From positions 186,001 through 250,000 of the forward strand of contig JASBRU010000004.1 in assembly GCA_030149285.1 (NCBI GenBank): DNA of 64,000 bases, in the 5' to 3' direction. A model generated the notes under the pieces. The model was not told the DNA's origin and did not search any database. It saw only the letters and a program-made list of their open reading frames with translations. This stretch comes from Flavobacteriales bacterium (lineage in GTDB: Bacteria > Bacteroidota > Bacteroidia > Flavobacteriales > JASBRU01). Every line of letters begins with the position of its first letter. The stretch's first letter is position 1. Positions 44,311-53,060 of this stretch are shown piece after piece. The position numbers and the translations under genes were made by a program.

Positions 44311-44794
44311 ATATGAGTAGTAAGTTATCTTTTGATTTTAATGTTGTCGGATCAATTTCTTGTACCAATTGAACAGACGCTATTGTTTTAATTGCTTTTA
44401 CCAACCCTTCTTTTTCAGATTGAGTAGGGATAGGAGCAATTTGTATAAAGTAATCTATCTCCTTTTTTTCTTTTATCAAGAAAGCCCTATTGTTTTGAGA
44501 AGCTTCAACCGTATCAAACAAGCCAATTACTGTATTGTTTTGCATGTTTGCTATACCCTTGTTAGATACCAAAAACCAATCAGATTCATTAGAGTCATCA
44601 TCATGTTTATATAGCGAAAATGTTGCATTTCCGTTTTTAGTAGAGAAGAGCTGCAAGTCTTCATCTTCTCTTACCAATGATGTTCCTAAAACCTTATTTA
44701 ATTGGTAGCACAAAATATAGTCTTTTTCCGATGAATTAAGACCCAACAGAAAAAAATCGTAGTCATAATCAATGTCGAGAGTTAATTTCGCCAT
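44297..44794 (-). CDS. IPExxxVDY family protein
   Basis: This 165-residue soluble protein belongs to a small family usually found between rnc and pyk in Bacteroidota. The N-terminal half has the family feel (LGLNSSEKDYILCYQLNKVLGT), with an acidic start (LDIDYDYD) and acidic end. It overlaps pyk by 14 bp. No biochemical role is established; conserved position suggests a link to the neighbouring genes. Confidence 0.78.
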   Translation of the reverse strand: MAKLTLDIDYDYDFFLLGLNSSEKDYILCYQLNKVLGTSLVREDEDLQLFSTKNGNATFSLYKHDDDSNESDWFLVSNKGIANMQNNTVIGLFDTVEASQNNRAFLIKEKKEIDYFIQIAPIPTQSEKEGLVKAIKTIASVQLVQEIDPTTLKSKDNLLLIYDYD

Positions 44795-44836
44795 GCAGAA
44801 AAAGTTTAGGCTAATTTACACCAAAGATGACAAGTA

Positions 44837-45556
44837 CTAAGAATTAGAGGTTATTTTTTTGTAAATCAATTTAGATACGCTTTCCTCTGCCTTCTTTTTA
44901 CTAGATGCACTATTGGTTAATACCTCAAAGCCCTCTACGCTTAAAGAGGTTGTATATTGTTTAGTACCTGGCTTACTAACACGAGTAAAAACTACTTTTT
45001 TTTCGTTTTTCTGGCCCCATTCTAGCAATAAGCTCTTGTAACTAATTACGATACTCTCAAGCTTATGAATGTCTAATAAACCCTTAATTAATTTCTTAGA
45101 AATAAAGCTCTCTGCAACAGCATATCCTTTATCTAAGTAAATAGCACCTATTAATGCCTCTAAGGCGTTTCCTAGGGCTGTTTTGCCCTCTTGCCCAGGT
45201 CTAATATTACTTATCAATAAATCTTTTAAACCTAAGGCGCTTGCCATAGCATTTATATTGCTTCTGCTTACTATTTTGGCTCGCATACTAGACAAGAAGC
45301 CTTCTTTTTTATGAGGGTAATATGCATATAAAAAATCGGCAACAACAGCACCTAAAATAGCGTCTCCTAAAAACTCTAGGCGTTCATTATTGGTAGAGTT
45401 ACCAGATTCATCAACAAGACTTGCAGAACTATGTCTTAATGCCTCTTCATACAATTGCAAATTAGAGGGAGCTGTATCAATCAGCGATTTAATTTGCATA
45501 AAAAAATCCCCATCCTTATTAGGACGGGGACTCAGTAATTTTTTAATAAAGTTCAT
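44837..45556 (-). CDS. rnc: ribonuclease III
   Basis: This 239-residue double-strand-specific RNase has the catalytic signature ERLEFLGDAILGAVVADFLY (with the key Glu and Asp) and a C-terminal dsRNA-binding domain from about residue 170 (YKSLLLEWGQKNEKKVVF). The N-terminal SPRPNKDGDFF resembles the Bacteroidota extension SRSNQDGIFF, so the start at 45556 is kept. The codons for this part also form a hairpin followed by U7 in the mRNA. It follows fabF by 5 bp. Confidence 0.95.
   Translation of the reverse strand: MNFIKKLLSPRPNKDGDFFMQIKSLIDTAPSNLQLYEEALRHSSASLVDESGNSTNNERLEFLGDAILGAVVADFLYAYYPHKKEGFLSSMRAKIVSRSNINAMASALGLKDLLISNIRPGQEGKTALGNALEALIGAIYLDKGYAVAESFISKKLIKGLLDIHKLESIVISYKSLLLEWGQKNEKKVVFTRVSKPGTKQYTTSLSVEGFEVLTNSASSKKKAEESVSKLIYKKITSNS
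45500..45530 (-). terminator. terminator-like hairpin inside rnc
   Basis: On the minus strand UCCCCGUCCU and AGGAUGGGGA form a 10-bp stem with one G-U pair and the loop AAUA, directly followed by UUUUUUU. It lies within codons about 9-19 of rnc. In shape it is a canonical intrinsic terminator. It could truncate the transcript before rnc is complete or be a substrate for RNase III itself. Confidence 0.6.
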
Positions 45557-45561
45557 TCTGA

Positions 45562-46812
45562 TTACTCAGCTTTTTTGAATAATGCAGATGCGTTATGCCC
45601 GCCAAAACCAAATGTATTACTAATAGCCGCATTAACCGTACGCTTTTGAGCGGTGTTGAATGTTAAATTCAATTTAGGGTCAATATCCGGATCATCAGTA
45701 AAGTGGTTGATGGTAGGAGGTATAATGTCATTTTTAATTGCCAAAATTGTAGCAATAGACTCAATAGCTCCTGCAGCACCCAATAAATGGCCTGTCATAG
45801 ATTTTGTAGAGCTGATGTTTAGGTTATAAGCATGCTCTCCAAAAACCGCTTTGATAGCCTTGGTTTCTGCAATATCACCTAAAGGAGTAGAAGTACCGTG
45901 TACGTTTACGTAATCAATATCTTCCGGCTTTAAGTGTGCGTCTTTCAGTGCATTTAGCATTACGTTTCTAGCACCCAATCCTTCAGGATGAGGAGCAGTA
46001 ATGTGATGTGCATCTGCTGACATACCGCCACCAACTAATTCGGCATAAATGTTAGCACCTCTTGCTTTTGCGTGTTCATACTCTTCCAGTATTAATGCTC
46101 CGGCACCTTCTCCTAAAACAAAACCGTCTCTATCCAAATCAAACGGACGAGAAGCAATTTCAGGAGCATCGTTTCGGGTAGACATAGCATGCATGGCGTT
46201 AAAGCCACCAATACCAGCTTCGTTTACAGCAGCTTCAGAGCCACCGGTAACAAAAGCATCTGCCATTCCTAAACGAATGTAGTTGTAAGCATCAATAAGG
46301 GCGTTTGTAGAAGTAGCGCAAGCAGAAACAGTTGCAAAGTTGGGTCCTCTGAAGTTATACTTCATAGAAATTTGTCCGGCAGCTATATCAGCTATCATTT
46401 TTGGAATAAAGAATGGGTTAAAGCGTGGAGTACCATCGCCTTTGCCAAATGCGGCACATTCTTGCAAAAATGTATCTAAACCACCAATTCCTGAGCCCCA
46501 AATTACACCTATTCTGTCGAGGTCAACTTTTTCAACGTCTAAGCCAGAATCTTTAACAGCTTCATCTGCTGTAACCATTGCATACTGTGCAAAGGCGTCC
46601 ATTTTACGTGCTTCTTTTCGGTCAAAAAAGTCCAAAGGGTCGTAACCCTTTACTTCGCAGGCAAAACGAGTTTTGAACTTTTCAGCGTCAAATCTAGTAA
46701 TAGGCGCAGCACCACTTTTCCCAGTAATAAGACCGTTCCAATATTCTTCAACGGTATTACCAATAGGAGTAAGCGCACCTAAACCGGTTACTACTACTCG
46801 TTTTAATTCCAT
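45562..46812 (-). CDS. fabF: 3-oxoacyl-ACP synthase II
   Basis: This 416-residue condensing enzyme extends fatty acids. The catalytic Cys is in VSACATSTNALIDAY, and the two His are in VHGTSTPLGD and SMTGHLLGAAG. KRVVVTGLGALTPIGN is the usual N-terminus. It starts 12 bp after acpP and is followed by rnc after 5 bp, the standard Bacteroidota order. Confidence 0.97.
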   Translation of the reverse strand: MELKRVVVTGLGALTPIGNTVEEYWNGLITGKSGAAPITRFDAEKFKTRFACEVKGYDPLDFFDRKEARKMDAFAQYAMVTADEAVKDSGLDVEKVDLDRIGVIWGSGIGGLDTFLQECAAFGKGDGTPRFNPFFIPKMIADIAAGQISMKYNFRGPNFATVSACATSTNALIDAYNYIRLGMADAFVTGGSEAAVNEAGIGGFNAMHAMSTRNDAPEIASRPFDLDRDGFVLGEGAGALILEEYEHAKARGANIYAELVGGGMSADAHHITAPHPEGLGARNVMLNALKDAHLKPEDIDYVNVHGTSTPLGDIAETKAIKAVFGEHAYNLNISSTKSMTGHLLGAAGAIESIATILAIKNDIIPPTINHFTDDPDIDPKLNLTFNTAQKRTVNAAISNTFGFGGHNASALFKKAE

Positions 46813-46824
46813 AAGTTACGGGGT

Positions 46825-47058
46825 TTATTTTGCTCCGTCAATGTAGGCAACAGCTTGTCCTACAGTAGAGATGTTTTCTGCTTGATCGTCCGGAATCTGA
46901 ATATCAAATTCTTTTTCGAATTCCATAATCAACTCAACAGTGTCAAGTGAATCTGCACCCAAATCGTTGGTGAAGCTTGCTTCGTTAGTTACTTCATTTT
47001 CATCAACGCCTAGTTTGTCAACTATAATGGCTTTTACTCTTGATGCAATGTCAGACAT
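46825..47058 (-). CDS. acpP: acyl carrier protein
   Basis: This 77-residue carrier holds fatty-acyl chains on a phosphopantetheine attached to the Ser of [16 protein letters not shown]. The length and acidic helices are normal. It heads the minus-strand cluster acpP-fabF-rnc-IPExxxVDY-pyk. A possible promoter is TTG-N20-TTTCTTTG (the latter at 47095-47088), one mismatch from consensus. It is divergent from purN. Confidence 0.97.
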   Translation of the reverse strand: MSDIASRVKAIIVDKLGVDENEVTNEASFTNDLGADSLDTVELIMEFEKEFDIQIPDDQAENISTVGQAVAYIDGAK

Positions 47059-47142
47059 GATCTTATCATTTAGTGATTAGTAAAGTGCAAAGAAATGAAT
47101 TTAACACAAAATACGCAATATTTTTTAAATGCCTAGAAAACC

Positions 47143-47150
47143 TACTTTTG
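47143..47150 (+). promoter_or_regulatory. -7 element 4 nt from the purN start
   Basis: TACTTTTG matches TAnnTTTG and ends 4 nt before the GTG at 47155, predicting a leaderless mRNA beginning with GUG. Confidence 0.55.
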
Positions 47151-47154
47151 CATT

Positions 47155-47718
47155 GTGAAAAGAATAGCAATTTTTGCCTCGGGCAACGGATCTAATACTC
47201 AAAACATAGCAGAGCACTTTGCGCAAAACCCTACTGCTATGGTAGCATTGGTGGTGTGTAACAAGCCAAACGCAGGGGTTGTAGATAGAGCAAAAAAGTT
47301 AGGACTGCCTGTAGAGGTTATTAGTAAAGAGCAGTTAAATGACGCAAATTATTTTGCCAATTTACTTGCAAAAAATAAGATAGACCTTATAGTTTTAGCC
47401 GGCTTTTTATTACTGATCCCGTCGTATTTAGTTGAGAAGTACCCAAATAAGATTATTAATGTACACCCTGCGCTTTTACCCAACTATGGCGGAAAGGGAA
47501 TGTATGGTATGAATGTACACAAAGCAGTTGTTCAGGCAGGTGAGGAAGAATCGGGTATTACTATACACTATGTAAATGAGCGGTTTGATGAAGGAGAAGT
47601 AATAATGCAAGCTAAATGCAGAGTTGACAAGGAGGATACAGCAGAAGATGTTGCCCAAAAAATACACTCATTAGAGGCAAAATATTTTGCAAAAACCATA
47701 GAAGAGCTACTGAAGTAA
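47155..47718 (+). CDS. purN: phosphoribosylglycinamide formyltransferase
   Basis: This 187-residue enzyme of purine synthesis transfers formyl from 10-formyl-tetrahydrofolate to GAR. SGNGSNTQNI near the N-terminus binds phosphate, NVHPALLPNYGGKGMYG carries the catalytic Asn-His, and GITIHYVNERFDEGEVI the catalytic Asp region. The start is a GTG. rnhA follows after 1 bp. The position opposite acpP is common in Flavobacteria. Confidence 0.95.
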   Translation: MKRIAIFASGNGSNTQNIAEHFAQNPTAMVALVVCNKPNAGVVDRAKKLGLPVEVISKEQLNDANYFANLLAKNKIDLIVLAGFLLLIPSYLVEKYPNKIINVHPALLPNYGGKGMYGMNVHKAVVQAGEEESGITIHYVNERFDEGEVIMQAKCRVDKEDTAEDVAQKIHSLEAKYFAKTIEELLK

Positions 47719-47719
47719 G

Positions 47720-48181
47720 ATGAAAATAAATATATATACAGATGGAGCTTCTCGCGGAAACCCCGGCCCAGGAGGATATGGTGTTATTTTAAGTGCAGGT
47801 AAACACTACAAAGAGCTATCGCAAGGGTATAAAAAAACCACAAATAACCGTATGGAGTTACTGGCTGTTATTGTAGGGCTAGAGTCTATAAAAAGCGAAG
47901 GACAAGAAGTAACCGTTTATTCAGACTCTAAATACGTAGTGGACTCTGTAGAAAAACGATGGGTGTTTGGCTGGCAAAAGAAAGGGTTTAAAGGCAAAAA
48001 AAACCCAGACTTATGGCAGCGCTTTTTAAAGGTCTACCCTAAGCATCGAGTAAAATTTATATGGATTAAAGGGCATAACAATCATCCGCAAAATGAGCGT
48101 TGTGATGTGTTAGCAGTAGAGGCTAGTATGGGCGATAAATTAATAGAAGACTTTGGTTATATACAACAAGAGGAGGCTTAA
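47720..48181 (+). CDS. rnhA: ribonuclease HI
   Basis: This 153-residue enzyme degrades RNA in RNA-DNA hybrids. The four acidic catalytic residues are visible: Asp in YTDGASRGNPGPGGYG, Glu in NRMELLAVI, Asp in YSDSKYVVD and Asp in NERCDVLA. It starts 1 bp after purN. The last codons (QQEEA) and the stop are part of a 28-bp perfect palindrome, which probably ends transcription. Confidence 0.95.
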   Translation: MKINIYTDGASRGNPGPGGYGVILSAGKHYKELSQGYKKTTNNRMELLAVIVGLESIKSEGQEVTVYSDSKYVVDSVEKRWVFGWQKKGFKGKKNPDLWQRFLKVYPKHRVKFIWIKGHNNHPQNERCDVLAVEASMGDKLIEDFGYIQQEEA

Positions 48182-48193
48182 GCCTCCTCTTGT
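48166..48193. terminator. 28-bp perfect palindrome at the rnhA stop
   Basis: ACAAGAGGAGGCTT is followed immediately by its exact reverse complement. The rnhA stop codon lies at the centre. It lies between two convergent genes and probably acts as a terminator for both directions, though T-runs are short. Confidence 0.6.
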
Positions 48194-48200
48194 TTAGAAT

Positions 48201-50777
48201 TTAGTTTGTGCTATATAATGCCTTTAAGCGTGCATGTGTTTCTGCATCTTTAATTCGATGTAGTCTATCCTCAATCTTCTTTTTGTTGTTAATTAACTTT
48301 TCTTGACGGATTGGGTCAGAAACAGCATTATCTATTCTGGCTTGGTAAGAGTTGATAATAATGTTAAATGAATTAACTGCAGTATATCTTACCCACCAAG
48401 GCTCTGCTACTGCAGCAATATTTTCTAAAACGGCTAAGCCTTCTTGCATTACACCTTCATCTTGCTTACTTAAATAGGTTGCGTAAAAATTTAATAATGC
48501 CACACCATCAAATGCACTGGCTTTTTCCATAGACTCACGCATGTATGCTAAATCGTCTTCTCCGCCTTTTTCGCTTATTACCTCAAATACTACTTGTTGT
48601 AATTGTTTTTTAGCACCTTCTCTTAAAGACTTAGATAATTCATAGGCTTCTTTAGCGTCTATCTCTAGCATTGCTTTTAAACCTGCAGAGGCTACTAAGT
48701 ATGACTTTTCTTTTGTTGCGCTTTTATATACATCGGTTTCTTTTACTTTATAAACACTTAGTAAATTACTTATAGCTGCGGCTCTTACTTGTGGTTTTTT
48801 GTCTGATTTAGCAAGTTGGTTTACTTTTTCTTGATGCGCATCAACACTTGCTTTAGGCATTACCTTTAAGCTGCTTAAGCCCAGTAATTGTATATTCCAG
48901 TGTTTATCGTTTAAAGCTAAATCAAGAGCTTTTGTTTTTGTAGCTTCATTATCTGATGCTAATAAAGCAGAAATAGCTTCGTATCTATCTAAATATAAAC
49001 CTGCTCTTTTGTATTGTGCCATGTAATGGTCATCTGTTTTGTTTTCTCTTTTGGTACATAACAGCATTTTTTGTGCATCAAAATTTGCAAAAACAGGTGC
49101 TTCGGCTAAATCAAAATCAAAAGATTGTTCCTTTTGGTCAACTACAATCGGCATACTTTTCACTTCATTCGCCATGTAAATATCTAGCACAATAGGGAGT
49201 TTGTATAAAGGAGCTCTGTTTAAGTCTTGTGTTTGTTTTACGGTTACACTATATTTTTTTAGTGCTGCATTGTAACTATAATTTATATCTAACTCAGGGT
49301 GTCCTGATGATAAAAACCACTGGTTGAAAAACCAGTTTAGATCTTCTCCGGTTACTTCTTCAAAAGCTAATCGTAGGTTGTGTATCTCAACAGCCTTAAA
49401 TTTATTTTGCTCTAGGTATAATTTTAATGAAGCATAGAAAGCATCGTCGCCAACATAGTTTCTAAGCATGTGTAATATTCTTCCACCCTTTGCGTAAGAA
49501 TGATTATCAAACATATCCTCTTTGTCTTTGTAGTCAAAACGAATCATGTCTACTCGTTTTGTTTGAGCTTCTCTTAAGTAGTTGCTTAATTCGCCTTGTA
49601 GGTGATAATCTGCCTCCTCAACACCCAATTTATGCTCTCTCCATATATACTCTCCATAAGTTGCAAAAGATTCGTTTAAGGGAAGATTAGACCAAGACTC
49701 ACAAGTAACTAAGTCTCCAAACCAATGGTGAAATAACTCATGGGCTACAATATCTTGTTGGGGGTTATCTAAGAAGCTTCGCTCATCATTATATACAAAT
49801 TCACCGTGAATAACTGCTGAAGTGTTTTCCATTGCGCCGGACACATAGTCTCTCACAATAATTTGAGAATATTTATCCCAAGGGTAATCCACACCCAGTT
49901 TTGTAGAAAAAAGCTCTATCATTTCTGGGGTATCGCCAAACATCATTTGCGCATATGGGGCATACTCTTCCTCCACGTAATAATCAACGGGCATTTCTCT
50001 CCAAGTATCATTTGTAATACTAAACTCACCAATAGCCATCATTACTAAGTATGGAGCATGTGGTTGCTCTTGTACCCAATAATCGGTTCTAGTATTGTCA
50101 TTGTTTATGGTAGAAATTACAAGTGTACCATTAGATAAGGTTTTAAACTTATCATGAACCGTTATATATAGCTCTTGTGTCATTCTTTCATTTGGAGCAT
50201 CAATTGTAGGGAACCAAGCCGAGCTTGCTTCTGTTTCTCCTTGAGTCCATATTTGTTGAGGCTTGAACTTATTTTTACCATCAGCATTTATAAAGTATAA
50301 GCCTTTATCCCCGGAAATAGCAGCGCTTCCATTTTGAGCTAATTCATTTGGGCGAGCTGTGTACTTAATGTAAATATCAAAAGTGTCGTTTTTAGTATAG
50401 GTTTTCGGAAACTCCACGGTAAGTATCTTGTTATCATAACTATACTTCAGTTCTGCACCTTGCTCGCCATCAATAGATTCTGCTACAACATCAATAATAA
50501 ACCCCTTTGCATCAATAGCAACCTTATTGATAGGGTAGAAATAAGGGGTTAGCGTTAATGTTGCCTCGCCATATAAGTAGCTTTTTTCCCAATCAAATGT
50601 TACATCTAGTACGGTGTGTACCAAATCTGTTTTTCTTGTTTCGGATGCATGATAAGTAGGACGAGTATTTACATTCTCTTCCACTACTATATCCGTAAGC
50701 TCTACTATTTCTTTAGAGGAGTTACATGAGCTAAGAAAAATAGCAGAAACAAAACTTAAAAAGACTAATTTTTTCAT
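48201..50777 (-). CDS. M1 family aminopeptidase (lipoprotein)
   Basis: This 858-residue zinc aminopeptidase has a lipobox (FVSAIFLSSCNSS), so it is anchored to a membrane on the outside of the cytoplasm. I chose the ATG at 50777, as the longer frame adds 50 residues without pattern before this signal. The substrate-binding GAMENTSAVIHGEF is followed by the zinc motif HELFHHWFGDLVTCESWSNLPLNESFA (HExxH-x18-E). The C-terminal third is helical, HEAT-like. It probably trims peptides in the periplasm. It is convergent with rnhA. Confidence 0.93.
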   Translation of the reverse strand: MKKLVFLSFVSAIFLSSCNSSKEIVELTDIVVEENVNTRPTYHASETRKTDLVHTVLDVTFDWEKSYLYGEATLTLTPYFYPINKVAIDAKGFIIDVVAESIDGEQGAELKYSYDNKILTVEFPKTYTKNDTFDIYIKYTARPNELAQNGSAAISGDKGLYFINADGKNKFKPQQIWTQGETEASSAWFPTIDAPNERMTQELYITVHDKFKTLSNGTLVISTINNDNTRTDYWVQEQPHAPYLVMMAIGEFSITNDTWREMPVDYYVEEEYAPYAQMMFGDTPEMIELFSTKLGVDYPWDKYSQIIVRDYVSGAMENTSAVIHGEFVYNDERSFLDNPQQDIVAHELFHHWFGDLVTCESWSNLPLNESFATYGEYIWREHKLGVEEADYHLQGELSNYLREAQTKRVDMIRFDYKDKEDMFDNHSYAKGGRILHMLRNYVGDDAFYASLKLYLEQNKFKAVEIHNLRLAFEEVTGEDLNWFFNQWFLSSGHPELDINYSYNAALKKYSVTVKQTQDLNRAPLYKLPIVLDIYMANEVKSMPIVVDQKEQSFDFDLAEAPVFANFDAQKMLLCTKRENKTDDHYMAQYKRAGLYLDRYEAISALLASDNEATKTKALDLALNDKHWNIQLLGLSSLKVMPKASVDAHQEKVNQLAKSDKKPQVRAAAISNLLSVYKVKETDVYKSATKEKSYLVASAGLKAMLEIDAKEAYELSKSLREGAKKQLQQVVFEVISEKGGEDDLAYMRESMEKASAFDGVALLNFYATYLSKQDEGVMQEGLAVLENIAAVAEPWWVRYTAVNSFNIIINSYQARIDNAVSDPIRQEKLINNKKKIEDRLHRIKDAETHARLKALYSTN

Positions 50778-50851
50778 AAGATTTAATTGATTTACAAATT
50801 GAATGAGCGAGATTTGCAGTAATTGATACTTTTTTCTAATTGCGAAAATAA

Positions 50852-50859
50852 TACATTTG
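50852..50859 (+). promoter_or_regulatory. -7 element 4 nt from the biotinyl-protein start
   Basis: TACATTTG matches TAnnTTTG and ends 4 nt before the ATG at 50864, predicting a leaderless mRNA. Confidence 0.55.
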
Positions 50860-50863
50860 CTAT

Positions 50864-51370
50864 ATGTACAAAGCACAAGTAAACGATAAAAACTTTGAGA
50901 TTGACTTTGAAAAAGGCAATCGAGCAAAAGGATCTGTTGATGGTAAACCTTTTCAGCTTGATGTTGTTAACATTAGCGAGGGAGAGTATAACGTTATTCA
51001 TAATAACAAATCCTATACTATACTGGTTGACACTACAAATTACGATGAAAAACAAGTAGTGTTGCGTGTAAACGGCACACCATATACTGTGGGCGTGCAT
51101 GACAGGTTTGATATGTTATTGGAAGAGCTAGGATTAGATAACTTAGACTCTGATAAAGTAAATGAACTTGTTGCACCTATGCCAGGCTTAGTTTTAGATA
51201 TAAAAGTAGAGGTGGGAGCAAGTGTGCAAAAGGGAGATGCTCTATTAGTACTGGAGGCAATGAAGATGGAAAATATTTTAAAATCTCCTGCAGAAGGTAT
51301 TGTAAAACAAGTTTCTGTGAAAAAAGGAGAGGCTGTAGAGAAAAACCAATTACTAATCACTTTTGAATAA
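50864..51370 (+). CDS. biotin carboxyl carrier protein (acyl-CoA carboxylase subunit)
   Basis: This 168-residue protein has a C-terminal biotinyl domain (about 100-168) with the biotin-accepting Lys in LVLEAMKMENILKSP. The N-terminal beta-rich part resembles the carrier subunits of propionyl- or methylmalonyl-CoA carboxylase/decarboxylase systems rather than AccB of E. coli. Catalytic subunits are not nearby. The -7 element ends 4 nt before its ATG. The DUF4399 lipoprotein gene follows 6 bp later. Confidence 0.88.
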   Translation: MYKAQVNDKNFEIDFEKGNRAKGSVDGKPFQLDVVNISEGEYNVIHNNKSYTILVDTTNYDEKQVVLRVNGTPYTVGVHDRFDMLLEELGLDNLDSDKVNELVAPMPGLVLDIKVEVGASVQKGDALLVLEAMKMENILKSPAEGIVKQVSVKKGEAVEKNQLLITFE

Positions 51371-51376
51371 TATATT

Positions 51377-51886
51377 ATGAAAAGAACACAACTATTTACA
51401 ATTGCAATGTTAAGCATGAGTACTATAATGGTATCATGCGGAGGCAAAAAAGAGGCAGAGCCAGCTGCTGAAGAACCAACAACTACACAAGAAGAAACAA
51501 TAACTGAAGAGCCTGCAGAAGAGCAAGGCGTATTTTTTGTTAATCTAGAAGATGGCCAAGATGTAACCTTTCCCTTAGAAGTAAAAATGGGTATTAAAGG
51601 CATGACTGTAGAGCCAGCCGGGGAAGTTAAAGAAGGTTTTGGACATCATCATATTTATATTGATGACTACACTACCCCAAAAGGAGAAGCTATTGCGCCG
51701 GATGATACTCACATTCATTATGGTAAGGGTCAAACAGAGACAGTTTTGGATGTAGATTTAGAACTGGGAGAACATAAACTAACTCTTCAGTTTGCAAATG
51801 GTATACATGAATCTTATGGTAGAGATTGGAGCAAAACGATTACAGTAAATGTTGTTGAAGCAGCAGAGGCAACAACAGAAGAATAA
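51377..51886 (+). CDS. DUF4399 lipoprotein
   Basis: This 169-residue lipoprotein has a lipobox (STIMVSCGGK), a long acidic Glu/Thr/Pro linker (about 25-52), and then a DUF4399-type beta domain with GHHHIYIDDY and DDTHIHYGKGQTE. The His cluster suggests metal binding, but this is not shown for the family. It follows the biotinyl gene by 6 bp and ends at a strong terminator. Confidence 0.85.
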   Translation: MKRTQLFTIAMLSMSTIMVSCGGKKEAEPAAEEPTTTQEETITEEPAEEQGVFFVNLEDGQDVTFPLEVKMGIKGMTVEPAGEVKEGFGHHHIYIDDYTTPKGEAIAPDDTHIHYGKGQTETVLDVDLELGEHKLTLQFANGIHESYGRDWSKTITVNVVEAAEATTEE

Positions 51887-51907
51887 AAAAAGTATTTATA
51901 TAAAAAG

Positions 51908-51934
51908 AAAAAGCCCGCAACTGCGGGCTTTTTT
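51908..51934. terminator. bidirectional intrinsic terminator
   Basis: Perfect stem AAGCCCGCA/TGCGGGCTT with a 2-nt spacer is preceded by A-runs and followed by six T. It lies between convergent genes and touches the stop of the PKD lipoprotein gene. Confidence 0.9.
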
Positions 51935-53060
51935 ATTGCGGGTAGGCAACGCCAAAACTGGCTCTTGCTTTTGTAATATCTATATAATCGTTAGGGTTGT
52001 TTATATTAAATAAACGAGCATCATAAAATGCATCAACTCTTTTTACTTTTTCTCCATTTTCATTATCCTCAAAATCATATGCGTCCGCTAAGAAAAAGTC
52101 CATATTAGAGGGTTGGGTTTTACTAGTAGAAGTATACACAGTTCCGTCTTTTGCTGTATAAGTTATTTCTACATGTGAAAGCTGTATAGAATCAATAGTT
52201 ATAACAGGTGATGAAGTATATGAGAAGTTTGCAACACAGTTTGTAGCCACCCGTACATTTCTTTGATAAGTTGCTTCGCAATGATTAGCATCTGTAACTT
52301 TAAGGTTAACAGGGTATACTTCGTTATAGGTATAATATACAGCCGGAAGACTATCTGTGCTTGTTTGTCCATTCCCAAAATCCCATTCATAGGTAAAAGG
52401 GGGTGCTCCCCAAGCAATAGGAGTAAAAGCTATAATATTTGGAGAGGGCGTAAGGGTTGAATAATTAAAAGACGCTCCGCATGAACCATCAAACTTTACA
52501 ATATTGGTAGCTGAAGAGGAGCAGTTGTCCCCATAAGCGATACTCAGCGTTACATCAAAAGCTGTTTGAGAAGAAGTGTCAAATCTATGAAAAGGGTTTT
52601 CTTGATTTGAGTAAGTTCCATCACCAAAAGCCCATGAATAAGAAGCATGGGGTTTAGCGCCAGTAGATTCAGAGTAAAACTGTACATCAAAGGCATTTTG
52701 TACAATAGGGTTTATAGGCCCTGTGTAAGGATAAGTACCTGTGGCAAGTGCGTTCTCAATATTTACAGAAGTTTCGGATGAATTGCGGATCTTAAAAGAT
52801 AATTTTTCTCCGGTTCCATCTGTTTTTCTAAACTCTCCAACAAAGCTATACACATCGTACGTATCTTTTTGGTACCACGTATACATATAGTAGTCTTTTT
52901 CTCCAGCGGTAAAGCTAAAGTTAGAGCCACCTATTTTCCCATCAGCAAAAAAGGTTGGATTCTCAACATTTTGCTGCTTAGGAAATTCGTCTTTCTCACA
53001 TGCAGTAATTACTATTAAGGTAATTACTAACCACAAAAAATTTCTTGTTTTCATCATCAT
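51933..53060 (-). CDS. PKD-domain lipoprotein
   Basis: This 375-residue lipoprotein has a lipobox (LIVITACEKDE). At least two PKD-like beta sandwiches are visible (YSWAFGDGTYSNQENPFHRF, and YEWDFGNGQTSTDSL followed by NLKVTDANHC), with several Cys. It is the last gene of the ECF sigma operon, with its start overlapping the upstream gene by 4 bp. It could be a surface partner of the beta-barrel protein upstream, but that is inference. Confidence 0.85.
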   Translation of the reverse strand: MMMKTRNFLWLVITLIVITACEKDEFPKQQNVENPTFFADGKIGGSNFSFTAGEKDYYMYTWYQKDTYDVYSFVGEFRKTDGTGEKLSFKIRNSSETSVNIENALATGTYPYTGPINPIVQNAFDVQFYSESTGAKPHASYSWAFGDGTYSNQENPFHRFDTSSQTAFDVTLSIAYGDNCSSSATNIVKFDGSCGASFNYSTLTPSPNIIAFTPIAWGAPPFTYEWDFGNGQTSTDSLPAVYYTYNEVYPVNLKVTDANHCEATYQRNVRVATNCVANFSYTSSPVITIDSIQLSHVEITYTAKDGTVYTSTSKTQPSNMDFFLADAYDFEDNENGEKVKRVDAFYDARLFNINNPNDYIDITKARASFGVAYPQ

